From the NCBI RefSeq assembly GCF_030067705.1, contig NZ_JASJEX010000002.1:124001-188000 (forward strand): 64,000 nt of DNA, read 5' to 3'. A program made the translations under genes and the position numbers. This document shows, in pieces, positions 24,995-34,481 of this stretch; positions within the stretch are counted from its first letter, which is position 1, and the number at the start of each line of letters is the position of its first letter. The DNA is from Kribbibacterium absianum. GTDB taxonomy: Bacteria; Actinomycetota; Coriobacteriia; Coriobacteriales; Atopobiaceae. The notes beneath the pieces are model-generated. The model searched no databases. It had not been told where the DNA came from and saw only the letters and a program-made list of their open reading frames with translations.

Positions 24995-25564
24995 CTAGTG
25001 CTTGGGGGACTTGCCCGTCGCTTCCTGCAGCAGGGCCTTGCAGGCCGTGAACCGCTGGAGCGAGAGGGCCTTGCGCGGGATGATCACGAGGCCGCCGTCC
25101 TTCATCGAGAGGACGATCATCTGGTCGCTCGAGAGGATCTTCTTCACGTCGGTGAGCGGGTAGGCCTCCATCTCGCCGAAGCCGTCGGTCACCTCCACGC
25201 GGTCGCTCCAGACGTTCACCGTGAAGCGGCGGCGGTCGCTCGGCAGGCGCACGGCGTCGAGGCCGTTGTTGTAGAGGCGCTTCTGCTGCGACTCGCGATA
25301 GTGGGAGCCCATATAGATGAGCGCGAACGCGATGCCCGCGCCGGCGAGGCACGCCAGCGTGTTGGCGCTGTCGCCCATGATCACGATGTAGAGGATCAGC
25401 ACCACGAGGACGCCGGCGGACGCCAGGTACGGCGGGTTGGACGCGCCGCCGGGGGTGATGAGCGAGATGCACTCCTCGGTCATGAGGCTCGTGAGCTCGT
25501 AGGTGGCGGTGTACTCGGCGTCGGTCTCCGGGGTCTCCGGGGTTTGGTTCTTGGGACGGGCCAT
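24995..25564 (-). CDS. YcxB-like membrane protein (first of three)
   Basis: The 189-residue product starts with a short Glu/Thr-rich cytoplasmic part. Two membrane helices follow (about residues 48-85), then the YcxB-like domain (RRRFTVNVWSDRVEVTDGFGEMEAYPLTDVKKILSSDQMIVLSMKDGGLVIIPRKAL). ATG 25564 follows AAGGAG. It opens a three-gene minus-strand operon with a likely TAGAAT -10 box about 40 bases upstream. Function is unknown; the best description is a PH-like domain on a two-helix anchor. Confidence 0.8.
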   Translation of the reverse strand: MARPKNQTPETPETDAEYTATYELTSLMTEECISLITPGGASNPPYLASAGVLVVLILYIVIMGDSANTLACLAGAGIAFALIYMGSHYRESQQKRLYNNGLDAVRLPSDRRRFTVNVWSDRVEVTDGFGEMEAYPLTDVKKILSSDQMIVLSMKDGGLVIIPRKALSLQRFTACKALLQEATGKSPKH

Positions 25565-25602
25565 GGGGCTCCTTGGGCAAAGGGGTGCGCAAACGTTGCA
25601 GG

Positions 25603-25608
25603 ATTCTA
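25603..25608 (-). promoter_or_regulatory. Putative -10 box of the YcxB-like operon
   Basis: TAGAAT on the minus strand, 39 bases before the start codon of the first gene. The -35 region is weak. Confidence 0.4.
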
Positions 25609-25663
25609 GGTTATGCCAAGGTGCCGTGACTAGTGTCTTGGTTTGCGGGGGCGGCCGGGCGGC

Positions 25664-26926
25664 TCACGCCTCGAGCATGTCGTCCGTGCGGGGCACGGCG
25701 CCGAGCATCGCGAGAACGCAGCGGGCCACGTGGTAACCGAGGTTCACCGGCACCGCGTTGCCTATTTGGCGGTACTGCTGCGCGAGGTTGCCCTGGAAGT
25801 CCCACGCGTCCGGGAAGGTCTGGATGCGAGCGTACTCGCGCACGGTGAGCGGGCGCGTCTCCGAGGGGTGGCAGCGCTCGGTCTGCTTCTGCGCCGGCGC
25901 GCAGGTGAGGGTGAGGCAGGGCTCGTCCCAGGCCATGCGGCGGGCCATGCCGGTGCGGCCGCCCGGCAGCGTCCACGAGCCGCCCATGAACTCGCGCGCG
26001 ACGCCCTCCGGCAGGTCGCGCCAGTTGCCGCCCTCGGGCACCAGCTCCATCACGCGGCGCTTCTTCTCGGGATAGCGCTGGCCCGGGCTCTCGGGCACGC
26101 CGTCCAAGGCCTGGCGGAGCGAGATCAGGTAGTCGCGCTCCTGGGGGAAGAGGATCGGCGCGTCGAGGTCCTTGCGCACGGCGATCATGATGAGGCGCTC
26201 GCGCTTTTGGGGGACGTCGAGGTATTGGGCGCGCAGGATGCGGTAGGCCACTCGATAGCCCAGCTCGTCGAGGGTGTTGAGCATCGTCGTGAGCGTGCGG
26301 CCGCCGTCGTGCTTCTCGAGGCCGCGGACGTTCTCGCCCACCGCCACCGCCGGCCGCACCTGCTCGATGGCGCGCGCGAACTCAAAGAACAGCGTGCCGC
26401 GCGTGTCCTCGAACCCCATGGACTTGCCCGCGTACGAGAAGGCCTGGCACGGGAAGCCCGCCTGGATCACGTCCGCCCTAAGGCCCGAGAAGTCGAGCCT
26501 CCGCACGTCGCCCTCCGCGATGTTCCAGCCCAGCCCGAGACGCTCGGAGTTCTCGCGCAGCGTGGCGGCCGCGGCGGGGTCGAACTCGCTGAGCAGCCCG
26601 TGGCGGAAGCCCGCGTTGTGGAAGCCGAGCGCGGTGCCGCCGGCGCCGGCGAACAGGTCGATGCACGTGACGGGGAGCGTCTCGGCGGGCGGGAGCACCT
26701 GCTCCGGCCGCTCGCGGCCGTTGCCCAGAAGCACGCGATAGCGGGTGTCGTCCGGCTCGCCGGCGAGCTTGGCGCGGACGGTCGCGACCTCGTGCGGCTG
26801 GTAGAGCCGGGTGCCCCGGGTGCTGCGCTGCGTTTTGACGAGCGACGACTTGCCCCAGCGTCGCAGCGTGGCCACCGGTACGCCGGTTGTTTGCGCGACC
26901 TGCTCGGCTGTCTGCCACTCCGCCAC
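25664..26926 (-). CDS. DNA cytosine-5 methyltransferase with N-terminal MerR-like HTH
   Basis: The 420-residue enzyme has residues 2-55 as a MerR-type winged helix (EWQTAEQVAQTTGVPVATLRRWGKSS). The C5-methyltransferase core follows: motif I IDLFAGAGGTALGF (89-102), motif IV GFPCQAFSYAG with catalytic Cys160, motif VI GENVRGL, motif VIII QKRERL, a variable target-recognition region, motif IX REYARIQTFPD and motif X QYRQIGNAVPV. GTG 26926 follows GGGAGG. No restriction endonuclease is adjacent, so it is an orphan methylase or solitary regulator. HTH-fused methylases such as M.SsoII repress their own genes; the repeat array upstream (27020-27133) is a candidate site. Confidence 0.93.
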   Translation of the reverse strand: MAEWQTAEQVAQTTGVPVATLRRWGKSSLVKTQRSTRGTRLYQPHEVATVRAKLAGEPDDTRYRVLLGNGRERPEQVLPPAETLPVTCIDLFAGAGGTALGFHNAGFRHGLLSEFDPAAAATLRENSERLGLGWNIAEGDVRRLDFSGLRADVIQAGFPCQAFSYAGKSMGFEDTRGTLFFEFARAIEQVRPAVAVGENVRGLEKHDGGRTLTTMLNTLDELGYRVAYRILRAQYLDVPQKRERLIMIAVRKDLDAPILFPQERDYLISLRQALDGVPESPGQRYPEKKRRVMELVPEGGNWRDLPEGVAREFMGGSWTLPGGRTGMARRMAWDEPCLTLTCAPAQKQTERCHPSETRPLTVREYARIQTFPDAWDFQGNLAQQYRQIGNAVPVNLGYHVARCVLAMLGAVPRTDDMLEA

Positions 26927-27019
26927 CGGCGCCTCCCGTGATTGCGTGTCTTGCGGCTTTACGGTAGCACGAGCCTCGGCCCTGGGCCAGCGCAAAGGAA
27001 CTTTTGTTCTCAACGAAAC

Positions 27020-27133
27020 GCCGTGAGACAATCTAAAGAGACAGGACTGTCTCACGGCATCGATGAGACACTTTCGTCTCTTTGAACTGTCTCGCGGCGT
27101 GGGATGCGACGATCTCGTCTCTTTACAGTGTCT
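27020..27133. repeat. GAGAC/GTCTC palindromic repeat array upstream of the methyltransferase
   Basis: About 115 bases contain eight GAGAC or GTCTC pentamers in two and a half roughly 40-base units. The strongest structure is a perfect 11-bp inverted repeat GCCGTGAGACA/TGTCTCACGGC (27020-27030 with 27048-27058), with a nested GAGACAG/CTGTCTC. It lies between the 27133 gene and the methyltransferase. It may be an operator for the HTH domain, a terminator of the upstream gene, or both. Confidence 0.75.
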
Positions 27134-27735
27134 CAGTCGGCGAGGATGCGGGCCGTGACCTTGTCGAAGCCCACGGGCCCGAGCAGCGCCAGCATGAACA
27201 GGCCGAAGAGCGCGCCCGTGGCGTCCGTGTCGGCGAACTTCTCGTACAGCTGCACCGCCTTGCGCACGTACGGGCTGTCGAGGTTCGCGACGGACAGCAT
27301 GTGGATGATGTAGTTGGCGTTGAAGTGGAACACCACGGTGTTGGCGTTCTTCATCAGGGCCTGGCAGCGGGCGTAGATCTCCTCGCAAGCGTCGCCCTCG
27401 TCCTCGGCCATCTGGGCGGTGACGGTCTCGAGCAGCTCACGGGGCCACACGCCGTCGCGGATCTTGTCGATGTCGGCCTCGTTGGCCGTGATCTCGGAGA
27501 GGATCTGCGGCGGGAGCAGCGCGGCCAGGATGTCGTCGCCGCCCTGGCCCAGCGAGCCCTTGATCGTGGGGATGTACGCGTTCTCGAAGACGTCGCCGTC
27601 GCCGATCTGCGCGAAGCGCGCCGCCCAGTTGACGCCGAGCACGTTGCCGCCGGTCAGCATACCGGCCAGGATGCGCGGGGTCAGTGCGATGCCGGTGGAA
27701 ACGGTCTCGGTCGCGGGGGTCTCATTCTCTGCCAC
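27133..27735 (-). CDS. Protein of unknown function
   Basis: The product is a 200-residue mostly helical protein that I do not recognise. Notable stretches are GGNVLGVNWAARFAQIGDGDVF, HFNANYIIHMLS and the hydrophobic GALFGLFMLALLGPVGFDKV near the C-terminus. There is no signal peptide. GTG 27735 follows AGAAGAGG. It lies between the double-HTH regulator gene (174 bases upstream) and the repeat array before the methyltransferase, all on the minus strand. Whether they form a unit is unclear. Confidence 0.7.
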   Translation of the reverse strand: MAENETPATETVSTGIALTPRILAGMLTGGNVLGVNWAARFAQIGDGDVFENAYIPTIKGSLGQGGDDILAALLPPQILSEITANEADIDKIRDGVWPRELLETVTAQMAEDEGDACEEIYARCQALMKNANTVVFHFNANYIIHMLSVANLDSPYVRKAVQLYEKFADTDATGALFGLFMLALLGPVGFDKVTARILAD

Positions 27736-27909
27736 AGTGCCTCTTCTCGATTGGGGCTTCTCGGCCGTCGTTCGCGGCCGTTGCATCTGATGTCGGTGTC
27801 TGCCGGGATGGATTCTACCCTGAGACCGACTGAACGCAGACGCGATTGGCCGGACACAGCGCCCCGCGCGACGGCGCGCCCACGGACGGGACGCGGCCCC
27901 CGAACGGCT

Positions 27910-28521
27910 TCAACCACGGTTCCTGTTGAGCGCCTCGAGCAGCATCGCGCACTGGGCCTCGTCCAACGAGTCGACCCCGCCGACCACCGACCGGACCGAC
28001 TCATCAAGCCGGTCTGCGAGCCGGTCCGCAAGCCCGTCCGCGAGCGCATCCGGCGTCTCGATGCCGAGCAGCCGATCCGCCGACACCCCGAGCCCTTGGC
28101 AGAGCGCGGCGAGGCTCGACGCGCGCGGCTCGCGCAGCCCGGCGGCGTACCGTGAGACCATGGGGGCGCAGATGCCGCACCGGGCCGCGACGCCGTGCAC
28201 CGAGAGGCCCCGCTCGTCCATGACCGCGCGCAAACGCCTGGCGAACGAGGCGAGAAAGGCCTCGTGGTCCGGCACGCGGCGGGGCGTCTCTGAGACATGC
28301 CGACGCGCACCGGGCGGGTCCGGCAGCTCCTCCTCGGAGCAGCCCAACACGGCTCGGAGCCGCTCGGCCGTTTCCCGCGACGGCCGTCGCGAGCCGTTGA
28401 GGTACGAGATCATGGAGCTCCTGGACACGCCCGCCCGTTCGGCCACGTCGTATTTGTTGAGCCCGCGCGCGTCGAGCACCCCCGCGAGCCGTCGGCCAAA
28501 GGCAGAGGGCCGCCCCGTCAT
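27910..28521 (-). CDS. Transcriptional regulator with two XRE-type HTH domains
   Basis: The 203-residue protein has two Cro/CI helix-turn-helix domains in tandem. The first is at about residues 8-62 (GLNKYDVAERAGVSRSSMISYLNGSRRPS) and the second at about 88-150 (GLSVHGVAARCGICAPMVSRYAAGLREPRASSLAALCQGLGVS). A short acidic, repetitive tail (ADGLADRLADRLD) follows. Two HTH units in one chain let a monomer bind two half-sites. ATG 28521 follows TAAGGGA. A long leader with several GGGTCATT-type inverted pieces lies upstream. The target genes are unknown; the gene on its 3' side (27133-27735) is a candidate. Confidence 0.85.
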   Translation of the reverse strand: MTGRPSAFGRRLAGVLDARGLNKYDVAERAGVSRSSMISYLNGSRRPSRETAERLRAVLGCSEEELPDPPGARRHVSETPRRVPDHEAFLASFARRLRAVMDERGLSVHGVAARCGICAPMVSRYAAGLREPRASSLAALCQGLGVSADRLLGIETPDALADGLADRLADRLDESVRSVVGGVDSLDEAQCAMLLEALNRNRG

Positions 28522-28918
28522 CGCGGTCCCTTAGAGGCTCGGGCCGGGGACAGGGCATAGACGCCCCTCCCCCCGATCTTTTCGGGGTCATTCCGGTTTT
28601 GATCTGATGTGCCTGGGTCATCGGCGAGCCTCTCCGTAGCCCCACCGGGGCTTCAATGACCCTCCCACTGTTGAATCAGAATCTTAAAACTGCAAGGCGC
28701 GATTAACGGCATCCATAAGGTGTCGAGCCACGGTGCACCCCGCCCGCGCCCTAGACCACGGCAAAGGTGCCGTGTTCTCATTCAAAACGTGAGCCATACG
28801 CACAGTTGCCAGACGGCACGAACTGTGTCCGGCAATGGAGCGCCCCGGAAGCCCCGACCTCCACGCTGGCGGTTCCTCGGGAGCGCCCGCAAGCCCTTCG
28901 CCCTTCCGTCAGGGCACG
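28522..28918. other. Intergenic leader between the double-HTH regulator and pgi
   Basis: About 400 bases hold no credible gene. On the minus strand it is the leader of the regulator. It has a GGGTCATT/AATGACCC inverted pair (about 28585 and 28653) and a CCCCGGTGGGG hairpin between them. The fold could be an attenuator or operator, but I recognise no riboswitch consensus. Confidence 0.4.
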
Positions 28919-28920
28919 AA

Positions 28921-28953
28921 AAGGCCCCGGGGCCGGCTCGCAGCCCCGGGGCT
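28921..28953 (-). terminator. Terminator of pgi
   Basis: A stem of GGCCCCGGGG with CCCCGGGGCT surrounds an 11-base loop. On the minus strand it is followed by CCTTTTCG, shortly after the pgi stop. Confidence 0.75.
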
Positions 28954-28975
28954 CACAGACGTGCTGACGGCGCGG

Positions 28976-30673
<1,698 letters not shown>

Positions 30674-30813
30674 GGGCGGGTCCTCTCTCTTATTGCGCGC
30701 CATAGGAGTCTTTAGCGTAACCGTCGCTCGTGGGTTTGGTGTGGGTGATGGGGGTTGGCGCGCGATTGCGGGACGGGGTGCGGGGTTCGCGGAGCGCGAG
30801 GGCTTGCTGGGGC

Positions 30814-30996
30814 TTGCGGAGAAACGTTTCCCCACATGTCCGGCGGCGTCGTTGCGGAGAAACGTTTCCCCACAAGACCCTCCGACGACAAAACCGCAGG
30901 TGTTCCTCCTGAGCTCCTCGAGAAGGCGCACGTTTCCCCGCAAGCGGTTGCGAACCTTTGCGGGGAACCACTTCCCCGCAACGATTTCTCCGCAAG
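30814..30996. repeat. Dispersed palindromic repeat, copy 1 (GCGGAGAAACG family)
   Basis: The near-palindrome GCGGAGAAACGTTTCCCC occurs twice in tandem. It is followed by ACGACAAAACCGCAGGTG, a half-box ACGTTTCCCCGCAA, CGGTTGCGA, then TTTGCGGGGAACCACTTCCCCGCAA. Copies 2 and 3 lie at 32288-32418 and 42601-42768 in the same orientation. It sits between pgi and the nuclease gene. The rest of the 30674-31226 gap holds nothing else I can name. Confidence 0.85.
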
Positions 30997-31226
30997 GGTT
31001 CGCGCACAGCCCCGCGTGGCGGCTCCTTTCACGAAGCGGTCGTGGAGTATTCGTGGACGCCGCACCATCTCATTGCTAGCTTGATGCTGTAACCACAGCA
31101 TTCATCCAGCTCAGAGCCCGTGGTCGAAAACTCTGGTCAGAGTCTGTGACAGCGGGTCAGATTGGTGTCAGCGATCGGCCAGGCCCCTCTGGCACGCTCG
31201 GCGCGCCGATCGTTAGAGGAGCGCCC

Positions 31227-32267
31227 ATGCACGTCATTGTCTCCCATGGAAGTGTGCTTCGGCTGTTGCGCCGTGGAGGCCGCCTGGCGCCCGCAAACCC
31301 TGCGGACGTGCCGGCAGCGCCGTCCGAGAGGCCCCCGCGCGGCGAGACGGCTGCCGCCATCCGGAGGGCGCGCGCCGCTCTGGAGAAGGCCCGTCTCTTG
31401 GACGCGCACCACGTCTTGGACGTCCTGGTGCGGCCCGGCGACACTCGACCGCATCAGCCGCTCGTGCGCGAGCACCAGTGGACGAGCCCGACCGACCCGC
31501 CCCTCCGAAGGCTCGTCCTCCCCCTCGACGAGGGGGCGCCGGCCATCTACGTCGTGGCCCCGGAGCTGCTGTTCGTGCAGGCCGCAAGCCGCCTGACGCT
31601 CGAGCGCACCGTGCTGCTCGGGTGGGAGCTCTGCGGTCGCTACGGAAAGGTCATGAAGGGCGACGTGCGCGAGGAGCTGGTTGCCCAGGGGTTCGAGAAG
31701 CGCGACCCCCTCACCCGCGTGGAACGGCTCCAAGGGTTTCTCGGCAGCATGCCCAACGGCCTGTACGGCAGCAAGCGGGCGCGCGAGGCCCTGACCTATG
31801 TGCGCGACGGAGCGCGGTCACCGATGGAGGCCGCAGTGGCGTTTCTGTTGTGCGCGCCGCCCGAGCTGGGAGGATTCGGGCTCCCCGCGCCGCTCGTCAA
31901 CCACTCCGTGCCGCTCTCTCCTCGCGCGGCCGCCCTCACGCTGGAAGCGAGCCTGGAGCTGGACCTCTATTGGGAGGACCCTCCGTTGGACGTCGAGGTG
32001 GACGGCCACGCGTGGCACGGCGGCTCCAAGAGCAAGAAGCAGGCCGCCCGCGACGCCGTGAGGAACAACGAGCTGGAGCGCCAGAAGATCCCCCGCATCC
32101 ATCTGGCCGGGGAGGAGCTGACCAACTGGCGGCGCTTCAAGCTCAACGCGCTGAACATCGCCGCGGAGTTGCAGGTGGTCCCACAGATCGAGGACCCCGC
32201 CTGGGAGCAGAGGTACCGAGACCTGCACGCCGTTGCGATGAACCTCGTGCGTCCTGCGGTGGCCTAG
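31227..32267 (+). CDS. DUF559/AbiEi-like protein with Vsr-type nuclease fold
   Basis: The 346-residue protein has an N-terminal part (HVIVSHGSVLRLLRR, VVAPELLFVQAAS) resembling the non-HTH part of AbiEi-like proteins. Its C-terminal domain has the PD-(D/E)XK-like pattern of DUF559/Vsr endonucleases: LDVEVDGHAWHGG followed by ARDAVRNNELERQKIPRIHLAGEEL. The Glu-Val-Asp and the spaced Arg/Glu residues would form the catalytic site. ATG 31227 follows AGAGGAG. It stands alone, with no antitoxin or methylase beside it, and is bracketed by two copies of a palindromic repeat. It could be a defence or repair nuclease; function is not proven. Confidence 0.7.
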   Translation: MHVIVSHGSVLRLLRRGGRLAPANPADVPAAPSERPPRGETAAAIRRARAALEKARLLDAHHVLDVLVRPGDTRPHQPLVREHQWTSPTDPPLRRLVLPLDEGAPAIYVVAPELLFVQAASRLTLERTVLLGWELCGRYGKVMKGDVREELVAQGFEKRDPLTRVERLQGFLGSMPNGLYGSKRAREALTYVRDGARSPMEAAVAFLLCAPPELGGFGLPAPLVNHSVPLSPRAAALTLEASLELDLYWEDPPLDVEVDGHAWHGGSKSKKQAARDAVRNNELERQKIPRIHLAGEELTNWRRFKLNALNIAAELQVVPQIEDPAWEQRYRDLHAVAMNLVRPAVA

Positions 32268-32287
32268 CTGCGGGGGGGGGACGCTCG

Positions 32288-32418
32288 TTGCGGAGAAACG
32301 TTTCCCCGCAAGCGCGCCAGGACGCAAAACCCCAGGTGAGCGTGTCTCGAATGGGTGAGACGGGCACGTTTCTCCGCAACCGGTTCAACGACTTTGCGGA
32401 GAACCGTTTCCCCGCAAC
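32288..32418. repeat. Dispersed palindromic repeat, copy 2 (GCGGAGAAACG family)
   Basis: It contains GCGGAGAAACGTTTCCCCGC, then GACGCAAAACCCCAGGTG, the half-box ACGTTTCTCCGCAA, CCGGTTC, and the closing box TTTGCGGAGAACCGTTTCCCCGCAA. Orientation is the same as copy 1. It follows the nuclease gene by 20 bases. Confidence 0.85.
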
Positions 32419-32493
32419 GCCTCGGCTCCAGCGCCGCCCCGACCTCGGCTCCAGCGCCGCCGCAACGCCCGCGCGACCCCGCCGCCGCAACGA

Positions 32494-32519
32494 AAAAGGC
32501 CCCCGTTGCCGGAGGCCTC
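32494..32519 (-). terminator. Terminator of tRNA-Leu
   Basis: GGCCTCC and GGGGGCC around a six-base loop, followed by TTTTTCG on the minus strand, ten bases past the tRNA 3' end. Confidence 0.75.
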
Positions 32520-32529
32520 TCACATTCGA

Positions 32530-32616
32530 TGGTGCGGGCGAAAGGACTTGAACCTTCATGAGGGAACCCTCATACGGACCTGAACCGTACGCGTCTGCCA
32601 ATTCCGCCACGCCCGC
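32530..32616 (-). tRNA. tRNA-Leu (CAG)
   Basis: The 87-base minus-strand gene has acceptor GCGGGCG/CGCCCGC, D-loop GGCGGAATTGGCAGACGC, and anticodon CAG in a TTCAGGT loop. It has a long class II variable arm (GAGGGTTCCCTC), T-loop GGTTCAAGTCC and encoded CCA. Confidence 0.97.
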
Positions 32617-32741
32617 GTAGGTCAGCATTCTGTCATTCCCGACCGCGCGGCGCAAGGGCCATTCTTCAGTTCCTTGCGCTGCGCTACACTGCACCCACTC
32701 GCACCCAGGATCGCACCCCAAACGCAGCACCGAGGACCACC

Positions 32742-34478
32742 ATGGTGAACCAGCCCACACAGCCCCAGCTCCTGCTGGGCCGCTATCGCGCCATCGAAGA
32801 GCGCGACCGCGGCGGCTTCGGCGCGGTGCTCGTGTGCTGGGACGTGCGCCTGCAGCGGCGCGTGGCCATCAAGTGCCTGCCGCTCGACGTGGACGAGGGC
32901 GCGACGGCCGCCATCCACGAGGCCCTCGCCGAGGCCCGCGCCAGCTCCAACCTCACGCACCCCAACATCGTCACGATCCACGACTTCGAGGTGGACGAGC
33001 AGTTCGCCTACCTCGTGATGGAGTACGTGGACGGCCTGACCCTCGCCGAGCTGATCGCCCGTGTGGAGGGCGGCGTCCTGGTCTACGACGAGGTCGCGAA
33101 CGTGCTGGACTCCGTGGCCTCCGCGCTCGCCTACGCGCACGAGAACGGCGTGCTCCACCTCGACATCAAGCCGGGCAACGTGATGATCGACCGTTCCGGC
33201 GCCGTCAAGCTCGGGGACTTCGGCATGGCCACCCTCATGTCCGCGGCCGGCTGGGGCGGGGCGCGCGGCGGCACCGTGGGCTACATGCCGCCCGAGCAGC
33301 TCACGGGCGAGCTGGTGGACGAGCGCACGGACGTCTTCGCCCTCGCCACCGTGTGCTACGAGGCCCTCACCGGCGTCTCTCCGTTCGCGGCGTCCACGGC
33401 CGCCCAGTCGCTCAAGCTCATCGAGAAGGGCCCGGCGCCCCTCTCCGATAAGGAGCCCGAGCTTGCCGGCCCCGTGGAGCTCGCGTTCATGAGCGCGCTC
33501 AGCCCGAGCCCCGCCGGCCGCATGAGCTCGCCGGAGGAGTTCGCGGGCGAGGTGCTCCCGAGCCTCGGCGACCCGCGCGACGGCAAGGCCTCGCTCGCGC
33601 AGCTGATCAACGACGAGCCCTCCGCCCAGGACGACTTCGACGAGAGCCCCTGGCGCGCGATGGACCCGCCGGGGCGCCGCGCGCCGTGGGTCGCCCCCGC
33701 ATGCACGCGCGCCGCCAACGGGCTCGCCTGCGCGCTCCTGGCATGGCACTGCGCGCCGGCCGTGGGCCTCTCGTCGCTCGTGCTCCAGGGTGCCGCGGTC
33801 CTCGTCGCCGGCGGTGCGGCCGCGCTCTGGGCACCAGCCGGCGCCGCCGTGGCCTCCGGGCTGCTCGTGCTCGCCGTAGTGACCCCCGATGTCACGCCGG
33901 TCAGCGTGTTCGCCGCCGTGGCGGTCGGCGGCCTCGCAGGCCTGTGGCTCGGCCGCGCCTCCACAAGCTCGCGCCTCTCGGCGGCCTCTCTGCTCGCGGC
34001 CCCGGCCCTCGGGTGGACCACGTTCACGCCGGGCCTCGCGGGGTACGCTTTCGCGCCCGCCCGCGCGGCGGCCACGGGCGCCCTCGCGTGCTTCCTGGCA
34101 CTGGTGGCAGAGCTGCTCGCGACCGCGCACTCCTCGCTCGACGCCCCGGCTTTTTCCCAAGGTTTTCTGAACCTTTTGAGTAATCCGGGGAACTGGGCCC
34201 TTCTGGCCGGCGCGACCCTTGGCGCCGCCGCCTGCTCAAGGATCGGCAGCTCGGGCGCGCCTGACTCCCAGGCCTCCCGAGTTCGCGCGCTCATTGGGCA
34301 GGTGGTTGCGTTTATCCTGCTTGGATGCGGCATCGCGGTGCGCGCCGCTCTGGAGAATGACGGGATCGTGTCGTCCGGCTCCGGGGGCGCCTGGGCCGTT
34401 GCAGTAGGCTCGTTGGTACTTATGACTGTTGTCGTTGGACTGTTCGGCGCGCCCGAGCGGGATTGGGAAGAGGGTTAG
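32742..34478 (+). CDS. Membrane serine/threonine protein kinase
   Basis: The 578-residue kinase has its catalytic domain at about residues 12-285: Gly loop ERDRGGFGAV, VAIKCLPLDV lysine, catalytic loop HLDIKPGNVMI (Leu replaces the usual Arg of HRD), DFGMA, and TVGYMPPEQL. The C-terminal 250 residues are Ala/Gly/Leu-rich with eight or so membrane segments and no PASTA repeats. It is the first gene of the cluster, with ATG 32742, and ends three bases before fhaA. Such kinases phosphorylate FHA partners and cell-wall proteins. It takes the place of PknA in mycobacterial-type clusters but has a different membrane region. The non-RD catalytic loop may mean different activation. Confidence 0.85.
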   Translation: MVNQPTQPQLLLGRYRAIEERDRGGFGAVLVCWDVRLQRRVAIKCLPLDVDEGATAAIHEALAEARASSNLTHPNIVTIHDFEVDEQFAYLVMEYVDGLTLAELIARVEGGVLVYDEVANVLDSVASALAYAHENGVLHLDIKPGNVMIDRSGAVKLGDFGMATLMSAAGWGGARGGTVGYMPPEQLTGELVDERTDVFALATVCYEALTGVSPFAASTAAQSLKLIEKGPAPLSDKEPELAGPVELAFMSALSPSPAGRMSSPEEFAGEVLPSLGDPRDGKASLAQLINDEPSAQDDFDESPWRAMDPPGRRAPWVAPACTRAANGLACALLAWHCAPAVGLSSLVLQGAAVLVAGGAAALWAPAGAAVASGLLVLAVVTPDVTPVSVFAAVAVGGLAGLWLGRASTSSRLSAASLLAAPALGWTTFTPGLAGYAFAPARAAATGALACFLALVAELLATAHSSLDAPAFSQGFLNLLSNPGNWALLAGATLGAAACSRIGSSGAPDSQASRVRALIGQVVAFILLGCGIAVRAALENDGIVSSGSGGAWAVAVGSLVLMTVVVGLFGAPERDWEEG

Positions 34479-34481
34479 GCC

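Noticed and set aside
27786-27910. Extended starts for the 27133 and 25664 genes
   Set aside because: Upstream in-frame extensions have no ribosome binding site and, for the methylase, run through the GAGAC repeat array.
25664-28521. Complete restriction-modification system
   Set aside because: Only a methylase is recognisable; neighbours have no nuclease motif.
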